A stretch of DNA of 25,499 bases. Source: Spirogloea muscicola (Eukaryota > Streptophyta > Zygnematophyceae > Spirogloeales > Spirogloeaceae). The translations under genes were made by a program, and so were the position numbers. This document shows, one piece after another, positions 1 to 10,100 of the stretch (positions within the stretch are counted from its first letter, which is position 1; every line of letters begins with the position of its first letter). A model generated the notes under the pieces. That model made no database searches, was not told the DNA's origin, and was given only the letters and a program-made list of their open reading frames with translations. The stretch is taken from assembly GCA_009602725.1 (NCBI GenBank), contig WELB01000213.1:8403-33901 (forward strand), written 5' to 3'.

Positions 1-412
1 GCGACGGCCCCGCCCTCGTCGTCGGCCCCTCGTCCGCCAGGTCCCGGCTGAAGTCGGCGGGCAGGGCCAGGAACGGCGGCGGCGTGACGGGGCCGCTAGG
101 CGCCGCCAGCGCCTCCTCCTCCTCCGCCGCCGCCGCCGCCACCCGTCCGCCGTCATCGCCGGGCGCGGCATCGGCCTCGCCTGCGCTCGCTGCCTCTGAA
201 GCCTGAGGAGGCCTCCACCGGGCCTTCTCTCTGCCAGCGGCGGCGGCGGCGGCGGCAGCGGGCGCGGGCCTGGTCTGCCGCCAGCGGCTGCAGGCCGCCA
301 CGGCCTCGTCGTCGGAGCAGGAGTCGTCCGAGTCGCTCCTGCCGAGCAGGAGGGCGATGGAGTCCAGGCCCCGCAGCGCCACCTCGAGCCTCGGAGGCAC
401 GGCGGCCCCCAT
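1..412 (-). CDS. N-terminal part of an unidentified Ala-rich protein (runs off the left edge)
   Basis: I do not recognise this protein. An ATG at 412-410 opens a frame that stays open for 137 codons to base 1, so the stop lies outside the window. It begins MGAAVPPRLEVALRGLDSIA, followed by an acidic Ser/Asp cluster (SDSDDSCSDDE, about residues 31-41), an Ala run, a Glu run and a Pro-rich stretch ending in PADFSRDLAD. The non-repetitive start and the acidic cluster look more like a real protein than a shadow frame. The same frame continues upstream to an in-frame ATG at 724, but the added part is Arg/Gly/Ser repeat translation, so I prefer 412. An intron could begin inside the piece shown. GCC-triplet repeats keep many frames open here, so a chance ORF cannot be excluded. 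Confidence 0.4.
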   Translation of the reverse strand, partial: MGAAVPPRLEVALRGLDSIALLLGRSDSDDSCSDDEAVAACSRWRQTRPAPAAAAAAAAGREKARWRPPQASEAASAGEADAAPGDDGGRVAAAAAEEEEALAAPSGPVTPPPFLALPADFSRDLADEGPTTRAGPS

Positions 413-716
413 TGCGGCACTCAGCCACGCACCGCTACAGCCGCAGCCGCCGCCGCCGCCGCCGCTGCTGCTGCTGCCTCGGCCGGAAGCCCGCCGCCAT
501 GCCGGCGGACGAAGGCTGGCGGTCCCAAGCCCGCCGCCTGAGTCCTCGTCAGCGGCAGGGACGAAGCGTTGCCCGCGGCGACGTCGCTGCCGCAGCCACC
601 GCAGGACGGATCGACGACGGCCGCGCCGGCGGCCAACACACCGCCAAGCTCGGCGGCGCAGGCAAGCTTGATGCTCGCCGCTCGCCGCGGCGGCGGCGGC
701 GGCGGCGCGGCGGCGG
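116..716. repeat. Cluster of GCC/CGG/GCT triplet microsatellites
   Basis: Short pure triplet runs recur at about 116-140, 237-258, 440-476 and 682-716. They are embedded in very GC-rich sequence and code for Ala, Gly, Arg or Pro runs depending on frame. They explain most of the overlapping open frames on both strands in the first 800 bases. Only the minus-strand frame from 412 looks like a candidate gene. Confidence 0.75.
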
Positions 717-885
717 GGCGCCATGGCGACGGATGTGGGAGTGACGGGCGGTCAGCCGGGCCGTTTGCTGGCCCGTCAAAGTGGCCGCCGTTTGCGCGGC
801 GAGCGGGTGCCGGCCAAGGGGGGCTTCGGCGGCGGCTTGCAGGGCCCCCCGGGCGTCCTCGTCGGGGGTGACGGCGCCCACCTCA

Positions 886-1554
886 CCCGTGGCTCTGCTT
901 AGCCACCTTGCTTGGCTCGTGCCCCAGGCTGAGGCCCCAACTGCTGCCCGTCCGGTGCTCTGCTCCAGCAACCTCCTCGCCATCGCCCAGGCAGCAAGCG
1001 CGGCCAGATCGACTGGTGGCTGGGAGAGGCCAGCCCAAAAGAATGGACAAGGTCTGAAGTCCAGGGCAGTGGCGGAGTCCGCCCCATCGCCATCGGCGAG
1101 GCTCTGTACCGTCTGGTGGCGCGCACGCTGTGGCAGCAACACCTCGGGCAGGCGCAGACCCTGCTTGCCCCGCATCATCACGGCGCTGGGCCACGGAGCG
1201 GCGGGGAGGCTGTCGTCCACGGCGTCCGCGCGGCCCTGGATCTCCACCCTGACTTGGATGGTCCTGGCTGTCGACGTGCAATTCGCCTCCAGCAGCGTAG
1301 ACCGCAGCGCCATCGCCGAGGAGCTGCGAGCGGCCCTCCCTTCCCTCCTTCCCTTCTTCCGCCTTGCCTACGGCCAGCCCAGCGACCTTCTGTGGCGGAC
1401 GGGGTGTGGTGAGGTGGAGACGCTGCAGTCGAGGACTGGCACACGCCAAGGACATCCTCTGGCAGGGTTTTTTTTTGCGCTGGCTCACAATCGCGCTCTC
1501 AAGGTCACTGAAGCGGCGCACCCCAGCGTTCTCCTGCCGTCTTACGCAGTCAAA
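886..1554 (+). pseudogene. Decayed non-LTR retrotransposon reverse transcriptase fragment
   Basis: Reverse transcriptase motifs lie in order but in two frames. The RPIAIGEALYRLVAR fingers motif starts at 1077 (frame of 1116-1412). Near 1254 an extra base moves the match to the next frame. That frame carries AVDVQ with the first catalytic Asp at 1273, then SVDRSAIAEEL, FFRLAYGQPS and the GTRQGHPLAG box starting at 1438. Where the YADD catalytic box belongs, at 1540-1554, the sequence reads SYAVK, so both Asp are lost. About 80 bases at 991-1070 look inserted between a SSNLLAIA block and the fingers motif. Endonuclease, RNase H and element ends are not visible. The frameshift plus the lost active site mark it as dead. 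This RPIAIGE subtype is common in algal and protist genomes (recalled family knowledge). Confidence 0.8.
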
Positions 1555-1731
1555 GCTGGCTGCTATTTACTTGAATATGCCAATGTGGGCGGCTTGGGGA
1601 AGTAATTAATACTTCGATCAGGAGAACGCTCAAATATGATGGGACGATTACACGTGCACTTGAAGTGCATGTAAGCCACCAGAAAGATAAGGCAACCCAT
1701 AGAGGTGTAGATGACTTGTGTACACACGTCT

Positions 1732-1756
1732 AATCTCTCTAGGGTCTAGAGAGATT
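1732..1756. repeat. Perfect 11-bp inverted repeat with 3-nt loop
   Basis: AATCTCTCTAG (1732-1742) and CTAGAGAGATT (1746-1756) are exact reverse complements separated by GGT. Part of the left arm and loop, CTCTAGGGTCT, is repeated directly at 1757-1767. The function is unknown. It may be the core of a small foldback element or just local duplication. Confidence 0.8.
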
Positions 1757-1891
1757 CTCTAGGGTCTCCCGCATGTGCACAAGTGCTCCCAAATGTCATG
1801 TAGCTAAGTAGTAATTAATTGCAAGGGAATCAGGTGCAGGCACATGCCCGCACAAAGTATCAAAGCGAGCAGAAATTAGTTCAAAGGAGGG

Positions 1892-1915
1892 GGGGTGGCT
1901 GTAGAATGCCACCCC
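1892..1915. repeat. GC-rich hairpin, 8-bp arms, 8-nt loop
   Basis: GGGGTGGC at 1892-1899 pairs exactly with GCCACCCC at 1908-1915. It lies about 250 bp beyond the transporter stop codon, possibly past the 3' UTR. No function can be assigned. Confidence 0.6.
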
Positions 1916-2001
1916 AAAACTGAAAAGGTCCAAGGGGGAGATCTGTAGGATCCGTGAAGTCAATTGTACACATCACTCACCCAGATGATTGCTTGCAGAT
2001 A

Positions 2002-2006
2002 TTACA
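2002..2006 (-). terminator. Candidate algal polyadenylation signal TGTAA for the ABC transporter
   Basis: The plus strand reads TTACA, so the coding strand reads TGTAA, 163 bases beyond the stop codon at 2171-2169. TGTAA is the usual poly(A) signal in chlorophyte mRNAs. As it is only a pentamer, it could be chance. Confidence 0.3.
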
Positions 2007-2168
2007 TCCAGAATTCACTTTGATGCAGAAATGCAAGAGTAAGTCAAAAGTCTTGTTTGCTGCGCAGTCTGGTGTAAGATGGCACTCCAGAAAATGTTGT
2101 AATGTACACACTCCACAGTTTCTTGCTAATAAATATACGAGGGCGCCACAGCAATGATGATTGCTGGA

Positions 2169-4189
2169 CTAGCGTTTCTGGAAATTGAACTTCCGTATTG
2201 CTTGAGCAGTAATCAAGCAAATAATTACAGATGCCGCTGCCAGTATAATGGCCGGAAGCCATACCAGAGAGTAATGAAATCCGAAGTAGTCTCGTATATA
2301 CTGACGAACCTGTAGGATAGTTGGTCAAGCATGGCAAGCTCAATATGGGAGCTGGTAAACCAGATGATTGGTGCTTTGAGAGCAAATACATGCTTAGTGC
2401 AGCCTCATGCAGCTCTAAACCGTGTGACCACGTACCTCTTTGTTGCCATCGTCAAGGTAGAGTATTGACTTCACATTCCCTAGTTGCGACGTTATCATGC
2501 CGTAGAGGACCCAAGCAAGGGGGTTTATGTAATAAAACCACACCCACCATCCAGGTATGCTCTGCAAAAACAATATGGATGTCATAGGAATCTATGTCTT
2601 AGGAATCTAGGGACAGTGTCTGACAACTGCAACTTCCTGAGACAATCAAGGTAATTACAGCCCTCTCTGGGAGCTTAATGGGTTCTCTAGCTAAGTACAA
2701 TCAGACATGGCAGATCAGAAAACATCATATTCAAAACCCTGACAAACTGCGAACTTTCTACTCTCAGCAGTCCTGAGGAAGGCAAGCTGCAGACTGACGG
2801 GCTCAGGTATGAGGAAGCCGGAGAAGAGGTTCCAGAGGCCGTAGAAGAAGGACGACACAATTGCAGCAGCTTGAGGGTTAGGTGTCAACGAGACCATCAT
2901 CATCCCGTAGAACGTGAAGAGGATGAGCGTGAGAAACATGTACAGGTAGAACCAGAAGAATTTGTCTGCAAGTACAGAAAGTGATGGAGCCGAATGAGGG
3001 AGGTTGCTAGCAAGCTTTACTTAGACCCATGGCATATTCACTATTTACTGGTCTGGCTTGGAGATCATTGTGCTGTGTAAGCATCTTCAACCATGCACAC
3101 TGCAACTGAGTTTTCCAGCCCATGGCATCTGTCATCAGTACATCAAAACCGATGTAGACTAAGTGAAAGCTTATATCTTAAAGTAATTGTTAATGTTGAA
3201 AGCGACTCCGCTTCAGCAGCTCACCTGCTGTCCACTCAAAGTGGATCATTGCATAGACGATAATTGAGTAGCCTGTACTTTGAATGAGAATGTAGGGTAC
3301 CTCAATGGACATCTATCAACAGCAAGTCCACAACAGACGTTAGTCGAGATGGAGCAAGAAAGGCCAATGTCGTCAAGGTCAACTGCGACAGAGCCTCTGC
3401 AACAAAGTCCTGCAAGTCTAGCATCCAGGTTATAGAAATTTAGAAGCAAGTATGAATTTCGGATGTGGGCTGGTGCTCACAGCAGCAGCAGCGAATGGGA
3501 GGGCCGAGTACATTCCCGCAGCTCGTTCACGGTACATGACTGATCGTTCGATTGCAAACACAGGCTGCACCGCTGAGCCGTTTGAGAAGCCTTGGAACAG
3601 AGTGGCTGCGTACAGTGCTCCCATGACCTGCACAAGCTAACTGGCTCAGCTGTCGTAGTTGCGTGCTGGTGGCAGGGTGGATAAAGGTGATGGGGGCATT
3701 GTGTGTGGCCCTTTGACGCAATCAGTGAAACGTGTAATTGGGGGTGGATAAAAGAGAGTCTCCAAAAAAACAGCGGATTTTGGAATGCTGGCAGCAATCC
3801 TGAAATTGCATCTCATGACGGTCATTGCTCGTAAGTTGGATGACCGTGCAAGCAACTCACATGCAGGATGTGTGAAGTTCAACTGTTAAGTCAATATCAG
3901 ATAGAAGCTGATAGGTATTGCAGCAGTGAAGCTCACATTAAATACATCAGTCGAGGTTCTGCGCTTGCTACCCTTGTTCCAGAAGATGGACCCGAACAAG
4001 ACGGCAATGGCCATTGTAAATACAAATCGGACTGTATTGTAAGTCGGGTTTTTCCAATAGCTCCGCTGATTCTTCCACAGCAATGCAACGTACTGCGTCC
4101 ACTCTGTGCGCGCACGCGCTGTGTCAAAGTGCAACGATGTCGCCCCCGGCCGTGGCTGCATCAGCTTCTCAATGCGGGCGTTCATCCGT
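2169..4189 (-). other. ABC transporter exons for TMD2 and C-terminus
   Basis: The exons are 4189-3937, 3627-3481, 3312-3225, 2965-2799, 2561-2436 and 2309-2169. Landmarks are [94 protein letters not shown] and SQLGN, then a final helix and KFNFQKR before TAG at 2171-2169. Every landmark matches the second membrane domain of plant PDR transporters, so the 3' half of the gene looks functional. Confidence 0.93.
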
Positions 4190-7100
4190 CTGCAAGAGAA
4201 GCAGAAATGTCAGTTAGCAATGTATGCATTTTGACTGTCAGGTCAGGAGGTTTTGAACCTCAGACCGTTCCATTGCACGTTTGACCTCATCATAAAATGA
4301 TCAATCTGAGAATGCTATGTACTCTATAACTTTACTAAGTGCATGTCTAGCAAGGCTTCAGCCTAATATCATATGCATGTCAAGTAAGTGGACTAAGTGC
4401 TGTCAATAAGTAAGTCAAGCAGGCTTGAGGTGTGTGGCCTGAATCAACATCTGTTGATTGAGGTTGTTACAGAATATACGAGCTCCAGAGCGTCAAAGCG
4501 AGGAGACAGGCTACATGTGCTAAATGGAAATTTGCAAGGGAAAGTGGCCCACGCATTGACGCTGCTGGCTGCATAGAGCTCGGCAAAGTCCACGCCAAGC
4601 TTGCGTTCCATGGCCTGCGTAGAGATGTCCAACATCCATGTTGCCGGGTTGTACCCGTCGGGGCAGGGCGGCACGCCTGGAATGGCCTGGAAATAATCCA
4701 CCAGCTTGGCGCTCTTGGCGCCCAGCTCGCCGTTATAAATAATCTGGCCACCGCGCTTCATGAGCAGGAGCTCATCGAATGACTCGAAGATGTCAATTGA
4801 TGGCTGGTGGATGGTGCACACCACCGTGCGGCCCGTATCTACTGTGTTGCGTACTGTGCGCATCACAATAGCTGCGGCTCTTGCATCCAGACCTGCAGTC
4901 AGCAACACCAACACAAAGATATAGATGATGAGATTATCTCAAAATTTTGTTGATGGACACATGAGGCATATGAGGCACAGAACAACAGTGTAAAGCCCTC
5001 AATCACTGCCACGTTCAGAGCTTACCAGACGTGGGCTCGTCCATGAAGATGATGGAGGGGTTGGCCACAAGCTCAACGGCAATAGTGAGCCGCTTGCGCT
5101 GCTCGACACTGAGGCCATTGACGCCAGGCAGCCCAACGAGTGCGTTGCGCAGGGATGTCAGCTCCGCAAGCTCCATCACCTCGTCCACAAACATCTGCCA
5201 TCAAGCCATGGTTTCTTTGAGGAGAGCAGATACACATGTGAACCAACCTCTGAAGCTTGTACCACCCTCTTCAGCTTACAGCAGACCCCCATGAGAAAAT
5301 GAGAGGGTTGTGACAGCAGCCGCAATTGTTTAGTGAGGCACCTCGCGGTCAGATTTGCTGACTTCTGGCGGCAAGCGCAGCCATGCGGAGAAGATCAATG
5401 CCTCTCTCACTGTCGTCTGAAATCGCAGCAATTCAAAGTTGCAGAGTCAGACGCAAGGCATTTGTTGCACAGGTCAGATTTACAGATTGACAGCCTTAGT
5501 CATAGCATCCAATACACCAGGTGAGCATGCGGCAAATGCATGATATACACAAAGGGCAACAGATTAGTTAGCAAGCAAGCCTGATCACAATGACAGTGCT
5601 CGAAGATTTCCAACTCTAGGATAGGAAGCAGCATACGCAGGGCGAATGGGTGTCCGTCTGCTCGCAGTATCCGGACACCCGTGCGAACGAGTTCTGCTCC
5701 TTGGGGAAGCTGGCCACGTAGATGTCACCCTCAATTGTGCCCGCTGAGCAGTCAGCAGTAGCACACAGAGTCAGCAATAATAATGACATCGAGCCCGCAA
5801 CAATGTGACAGCAGCAGGTGAGAGCCAAAGCATTGATGGCTTGCAGATGATTTGAGGGCTGCCTGTGAAGGGACTGCCATGTTCATTACAGAGTGGCAAT
5901 TGTCATGTCATTGGCCACAAGTATTTAGAATAGCACCTGTCTTCCTGCCGGAGAGTACATCCATGAGCGTGGTCTTGCCAGCGCCACTGACACCCACCAG
6001 CGCGGTGAGCACGCCTGGCCGGAATGCGCCAGAGATGCCGCGCAGCAGCGGTAGCCGCCCGCCCTTCTCAATGCCAAACTCATCATTCCCCTGCACAGCT
6101 TGGATGCTCAAGTGAGTAGTGCTCACTGCTGTCGAGGATGGCATGACAATACCAGGTCAAGCCAAGGTTATTGCCCCACTCAGACTGCTGGCACATCTCC
6201 GACTGCCTTAATGGTCATTTGCTAAATGACCATTCAGGAGGTTCGCTACAGAAGCCCTGCATATGCTGGGCATGAGCTTCGAAGTATTTCTCAGGTAGAC
6301 ATGATTTGCGATAGTGAGACATGACATGCTAGAGGCCTTTGAGCCAGATGGCAGCATGCGGTCCTGCTCCCTGCTCAAGGTGAGACCCATGTAGCAGGAC
6401 CAAGGCTGGCAGGCGAGAGACATCACCTGGGGGACAGTAACGTAGTACCATATGTTGCGGAAGGTCATAGCATAGGGCTGGAAGGGTAGGATCATGCCGC
6501 GCTTGGGCGCCTCGCCGCCCTCGCTCGCAAAAGACAGAATGCTGGGAAATTTGTCACGCGCCGCCAGCACTGCGTGTGATGTCACTGGCTGCTCGTCCTC
6601 ACCAATCTCCATAACTCCCTGCGCCACATCGCCTGGTGGCCAGCAGCAAGCACGCATACAAGCCATGAGGGCATTGCCAATGTGCATATTGGCCGTCACC
6701 TAGACAACGAAAAATCGTCAGCGAGTGGCAGCCTGACGGAGCGCCAGTGTGGTGGAATAGAAAAAGTAAGGCTGCCAGGAGTTTTACTGAAATGGAGTGC
6801 ACAATGTATTGCTCAAAACAGGCTAACAAGAGGGGATGTAGCGACGACAGAGAGAAGGGCTTCTGCTGAGCTCCCAAAGGACCAAAGTGTCAGGCAGGGT
6901 GAGAAGGGGGATAGCTGAGGACCTGCTTGCGTCTGCTCAAGAAAATTATCCCACTTGCTGGTGGGCTCATGCCCGGCCTCCATATCCTCGTCTGCAACAA
7001 CAGAGTGTAGCAGAGCATGTGAGCACCTACACAATGAGAGCACGCCGCCAAATTTGAAGGACCATACGCTTGGGCTGAGTGCAGAAGTTATCGACCTATC

Positions 7101-10100
7101 CTAAGTTGAGGCAGAGTTCGCGCTTGACTCAGACACGGGGCTTCGGGCATGTGCCAATTGCCTTCAGGTGTTGGTCTGATGATGAGCCCATGGCCATTAG
7201 TTGCAGTCCCATTAGTGTGAGCCCCAGCTGCCGCCGTTGCGGCCCCCTCCATGCTCTTACGGTCGGAGCTCTGCCGTATCGAAACTGTGTTCGAGAGAGG
7301 TTCGCCCATCCGGGTCGCCTGCTTTTCAGCCAGCACGTCTTCTGGTATGACCGCCTGTGGCTTCCCAAGTGCTGCAGAGCAGGCAAAACATGATGCAGAA
7401 TCCTTTACTCAATTGCTCAATATTGGTAGACCTCTTGTCTGAGTTATGCTCAGACGAGAGCATACCTGCACCCTGCACCCTGCATTGCGTGTTGGCTTGT
7501 ATATTCAATGATCTGGACAACAATGTCAAATTGGTGCTACACAGTTGTACATAGAGCCTCGAGATAAGCTATGCCATGAAATCTTAGTACCCAAAACCAG
7601 GTATGTGACTTAGGTGTCTCTGATGGCGTACAGGAGAGGAAGGTGAGGGCAATGACGACGAGAAAGTTGAAGACGATGGCGAAGCCGACCAAGGCGCCAA
7701 TGCCGAGCCACACCCAGTAGTAATGTAGGAAGATGCCACGTGATCTCAACACTGCTTGCCCAATTGTCTCGCTTGGGTTGTACTGGTAGGGCTGCACCAG
7801 ATGCAACAAGGCATTGGATCATCCAAGATGACTCATTTGGAGGACTGTGGAGTGTACAAAGCTTACAAGTCGATCGTATAGACTCAACAGCATGTGAAGG
7901 ATTCTTTGCAGGCACTGCTGGGACTGATGGCTCACCTCACCCCAGCGTGGGGAGGTGAATTCATTTATGGCCATTGCGTTCTGGGCATACGCCAGCTATC
8001 ACAAGGCAACAAATCAACGATTGTCAGCCATATACCATCATCAGACACACAGCACTCCATCTTGAAGTTGGAATCTATGAGAAACTAGCTACGTATTCAG
8101 AACGAGACCGACACTTTGAACCTTGACACTAGCTTACAATCCTTGGCGATGTGGTCATTCTGGCTAGTCCTGGAGGTCCCGGCATTATTCTATACCATCT
8201 TGAGCTGAAAGTCGTGCAAATGTGCTGAGCATGGGAGATGTGCATGTCTGCACCAAAACCTGGACTGACAGCCCTTGCACTGTGAGACTCAGGGCAATCC
8301 TCACCGGGGAAATCCAAAAGCCCCAGACCCACCAGACGGGAATGTCGGGCTTGGCAAGGATGAAGCCACCGAGAATGAAGATGGTGAGCAGCATGAATGA
8401 CCCGAACGTGTTAGCAACGGTCATGGACCGACAGATGGCCGAGATGAGGCGGAACAGGGCAATGGCCATCTGGTGAATCACAAACAGGATGAGCCAGAAG
8501 GTAAAGAATCTGCACACAATGGCAACAGCGGCAGGTCAGTAGGGCGGCCATGGACCTAAACTCTACAATGGCATTATACATTAAGGTTCAGCCCAAGCAC
8601 GCACTGATAAGCGTATCCTTGGATTGCCACCCAGAGCAGAGTTCTGTAGGCCACTGCAAAGCCCCCAGCCCAGGAGTGGAGGAAAAGGGCCCAGCGTACC
8701 GGCTGGCCTCCGGGGCAAGGCCTGCGACGTAGTAGAATATCAGCGTCCACGTTGAGGACTCCAGGAGGGAGTTGAAGATGCGGAGGATCCACGTCGGCGC
8801 CGCAAACGACCACGCGGGATAGAAGTAGTTGTCGCGCTGCTTGTAGAACACCGAGAGACGCTGTATGATGATTGCCATCTCTGTGAAGCCACTGCGGGGT
8901 GGGAAGGAGGAGGAGGAAGAAAGATCAGCTTGGTGGACTAGTAGTACTAGAGCTGTTCTTGCATTAGGCCATGAGACCTCTTCACTAATCTGACTGTCAA
9001 CGTTGATGCTGAGCTGAGGACTCGTGAAGTCGAATGGTGGACTTGACAATTGCAGACAACACCCAGCGTGGGGGCTTGCCTCACCTGAACATGATCATGA
9101 TCAGGGAGAAAAATATAGCGCCAAGGTAGATGGTGCCATCCTTCTCCGAGTGCGTACTTAGAGTTGTGCGCAGGAATGTCGTTGCTGTAATTATGCCGAC
9201 AGTCGAGATCTGCGCCCGCATGGACTGCAGTCAGGCCTTGTTGGGGTGAAGATTTAATCCCTTGCATGGTCAATAAATCTCAAACACCAGCGCCGACGCC
9301 AATCAAAGCTGGAGAAGATACCGGCGACAAGCTTGTGAACAGGACTTCTTATGTTCGACTGCACTTGCAAAGAGGATCTTAGCCCTGCAGGTGTGAGTAC
9401 ATGGCCTTGAGTCTAGGATGCACACCTGGAAGAAAATGAAGACAAAGAGGAATGTGTTGCGCTTGAGGAGAATCATCTCGCGCCATGTCATGACACGCAA
9501 GATGCCGCTGAGGCCCAGTGCGTACTTGGTCATGACCAGTGCCTGGTCACCCCCCGATATATGCAACAAGCGATGCAAATCACATTTCACCAAATCATGC
9601 ACGGTATGGAAGATGATGTTAGTAATCTACATAGTCAATATCTCTTGAGAACTGACGCAATGGTAGTAGTTCAACACATATGTCAACATGCAGAACAGAG
9701 GGTTTGCTGCGCGTGTTATCTTCACAAAAGAATACAGCAAAGCACAGCTGTCATACAAGACAAGTGGGTGAAGAACAATCATTGTCTGTTACAGTTCTGA
9801 GCCAAAGGACCCAATGTTCATATGGATTTTCTGAGCCATGGAATGCAAGGAGGGGACAATGGGAGCAGGCTCGTGTGGCTAGCTGCTGCTTCTCAGTGTG
9901 TTTGCTTGCCGGCTTGTTAGAGAAGGGAGGTGGTACTATCTCACGTCGGGGTGCGCAGAGGCGGTGTTGTAGGGCGTGGCGAGCTCCTTGGCGATGGCCT
10001 GGCCGAGCGGGTATGTGGCAAAGTGCTCACTGAAGCCCTGCGGGGTGACATAGCGATATGGCGCACCGCCTGCCGGCTTCCAGTATTGCTGCAAACACAG

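Larger units (their letters stand above)
1606..2168. other. Spacer between the RT fossil and the 3' end of the ABC transporter; rich in hairpins
   Basis: I see no gene here. It holds three perfect inverted repeats (1655-1669, 1732-1756, 1892-1915) and a 10-bp direct repeat, AGTAATTAAT, at 1601-1610 and 1810-1819. A candidate polyadenylation signal for the transporter lies at 2002-2006. Confidence 0.6.

Noticed and set aside
549-1313. 254-codon minus-strand frame over the left end
   Set aside because: It lies antisense to the recognised reverse transcriptase motifs and runs into GCC repeats. It has no motif of its own and its composition follows the triplet repeats.
8510-8699. Open frames in the ABC transporter intron after EASR
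   Set aside because: Joining CG at 8700 with A at 8509 restores the exact family order (EASR then FFTFWLIL). Reading through reaches a stop.
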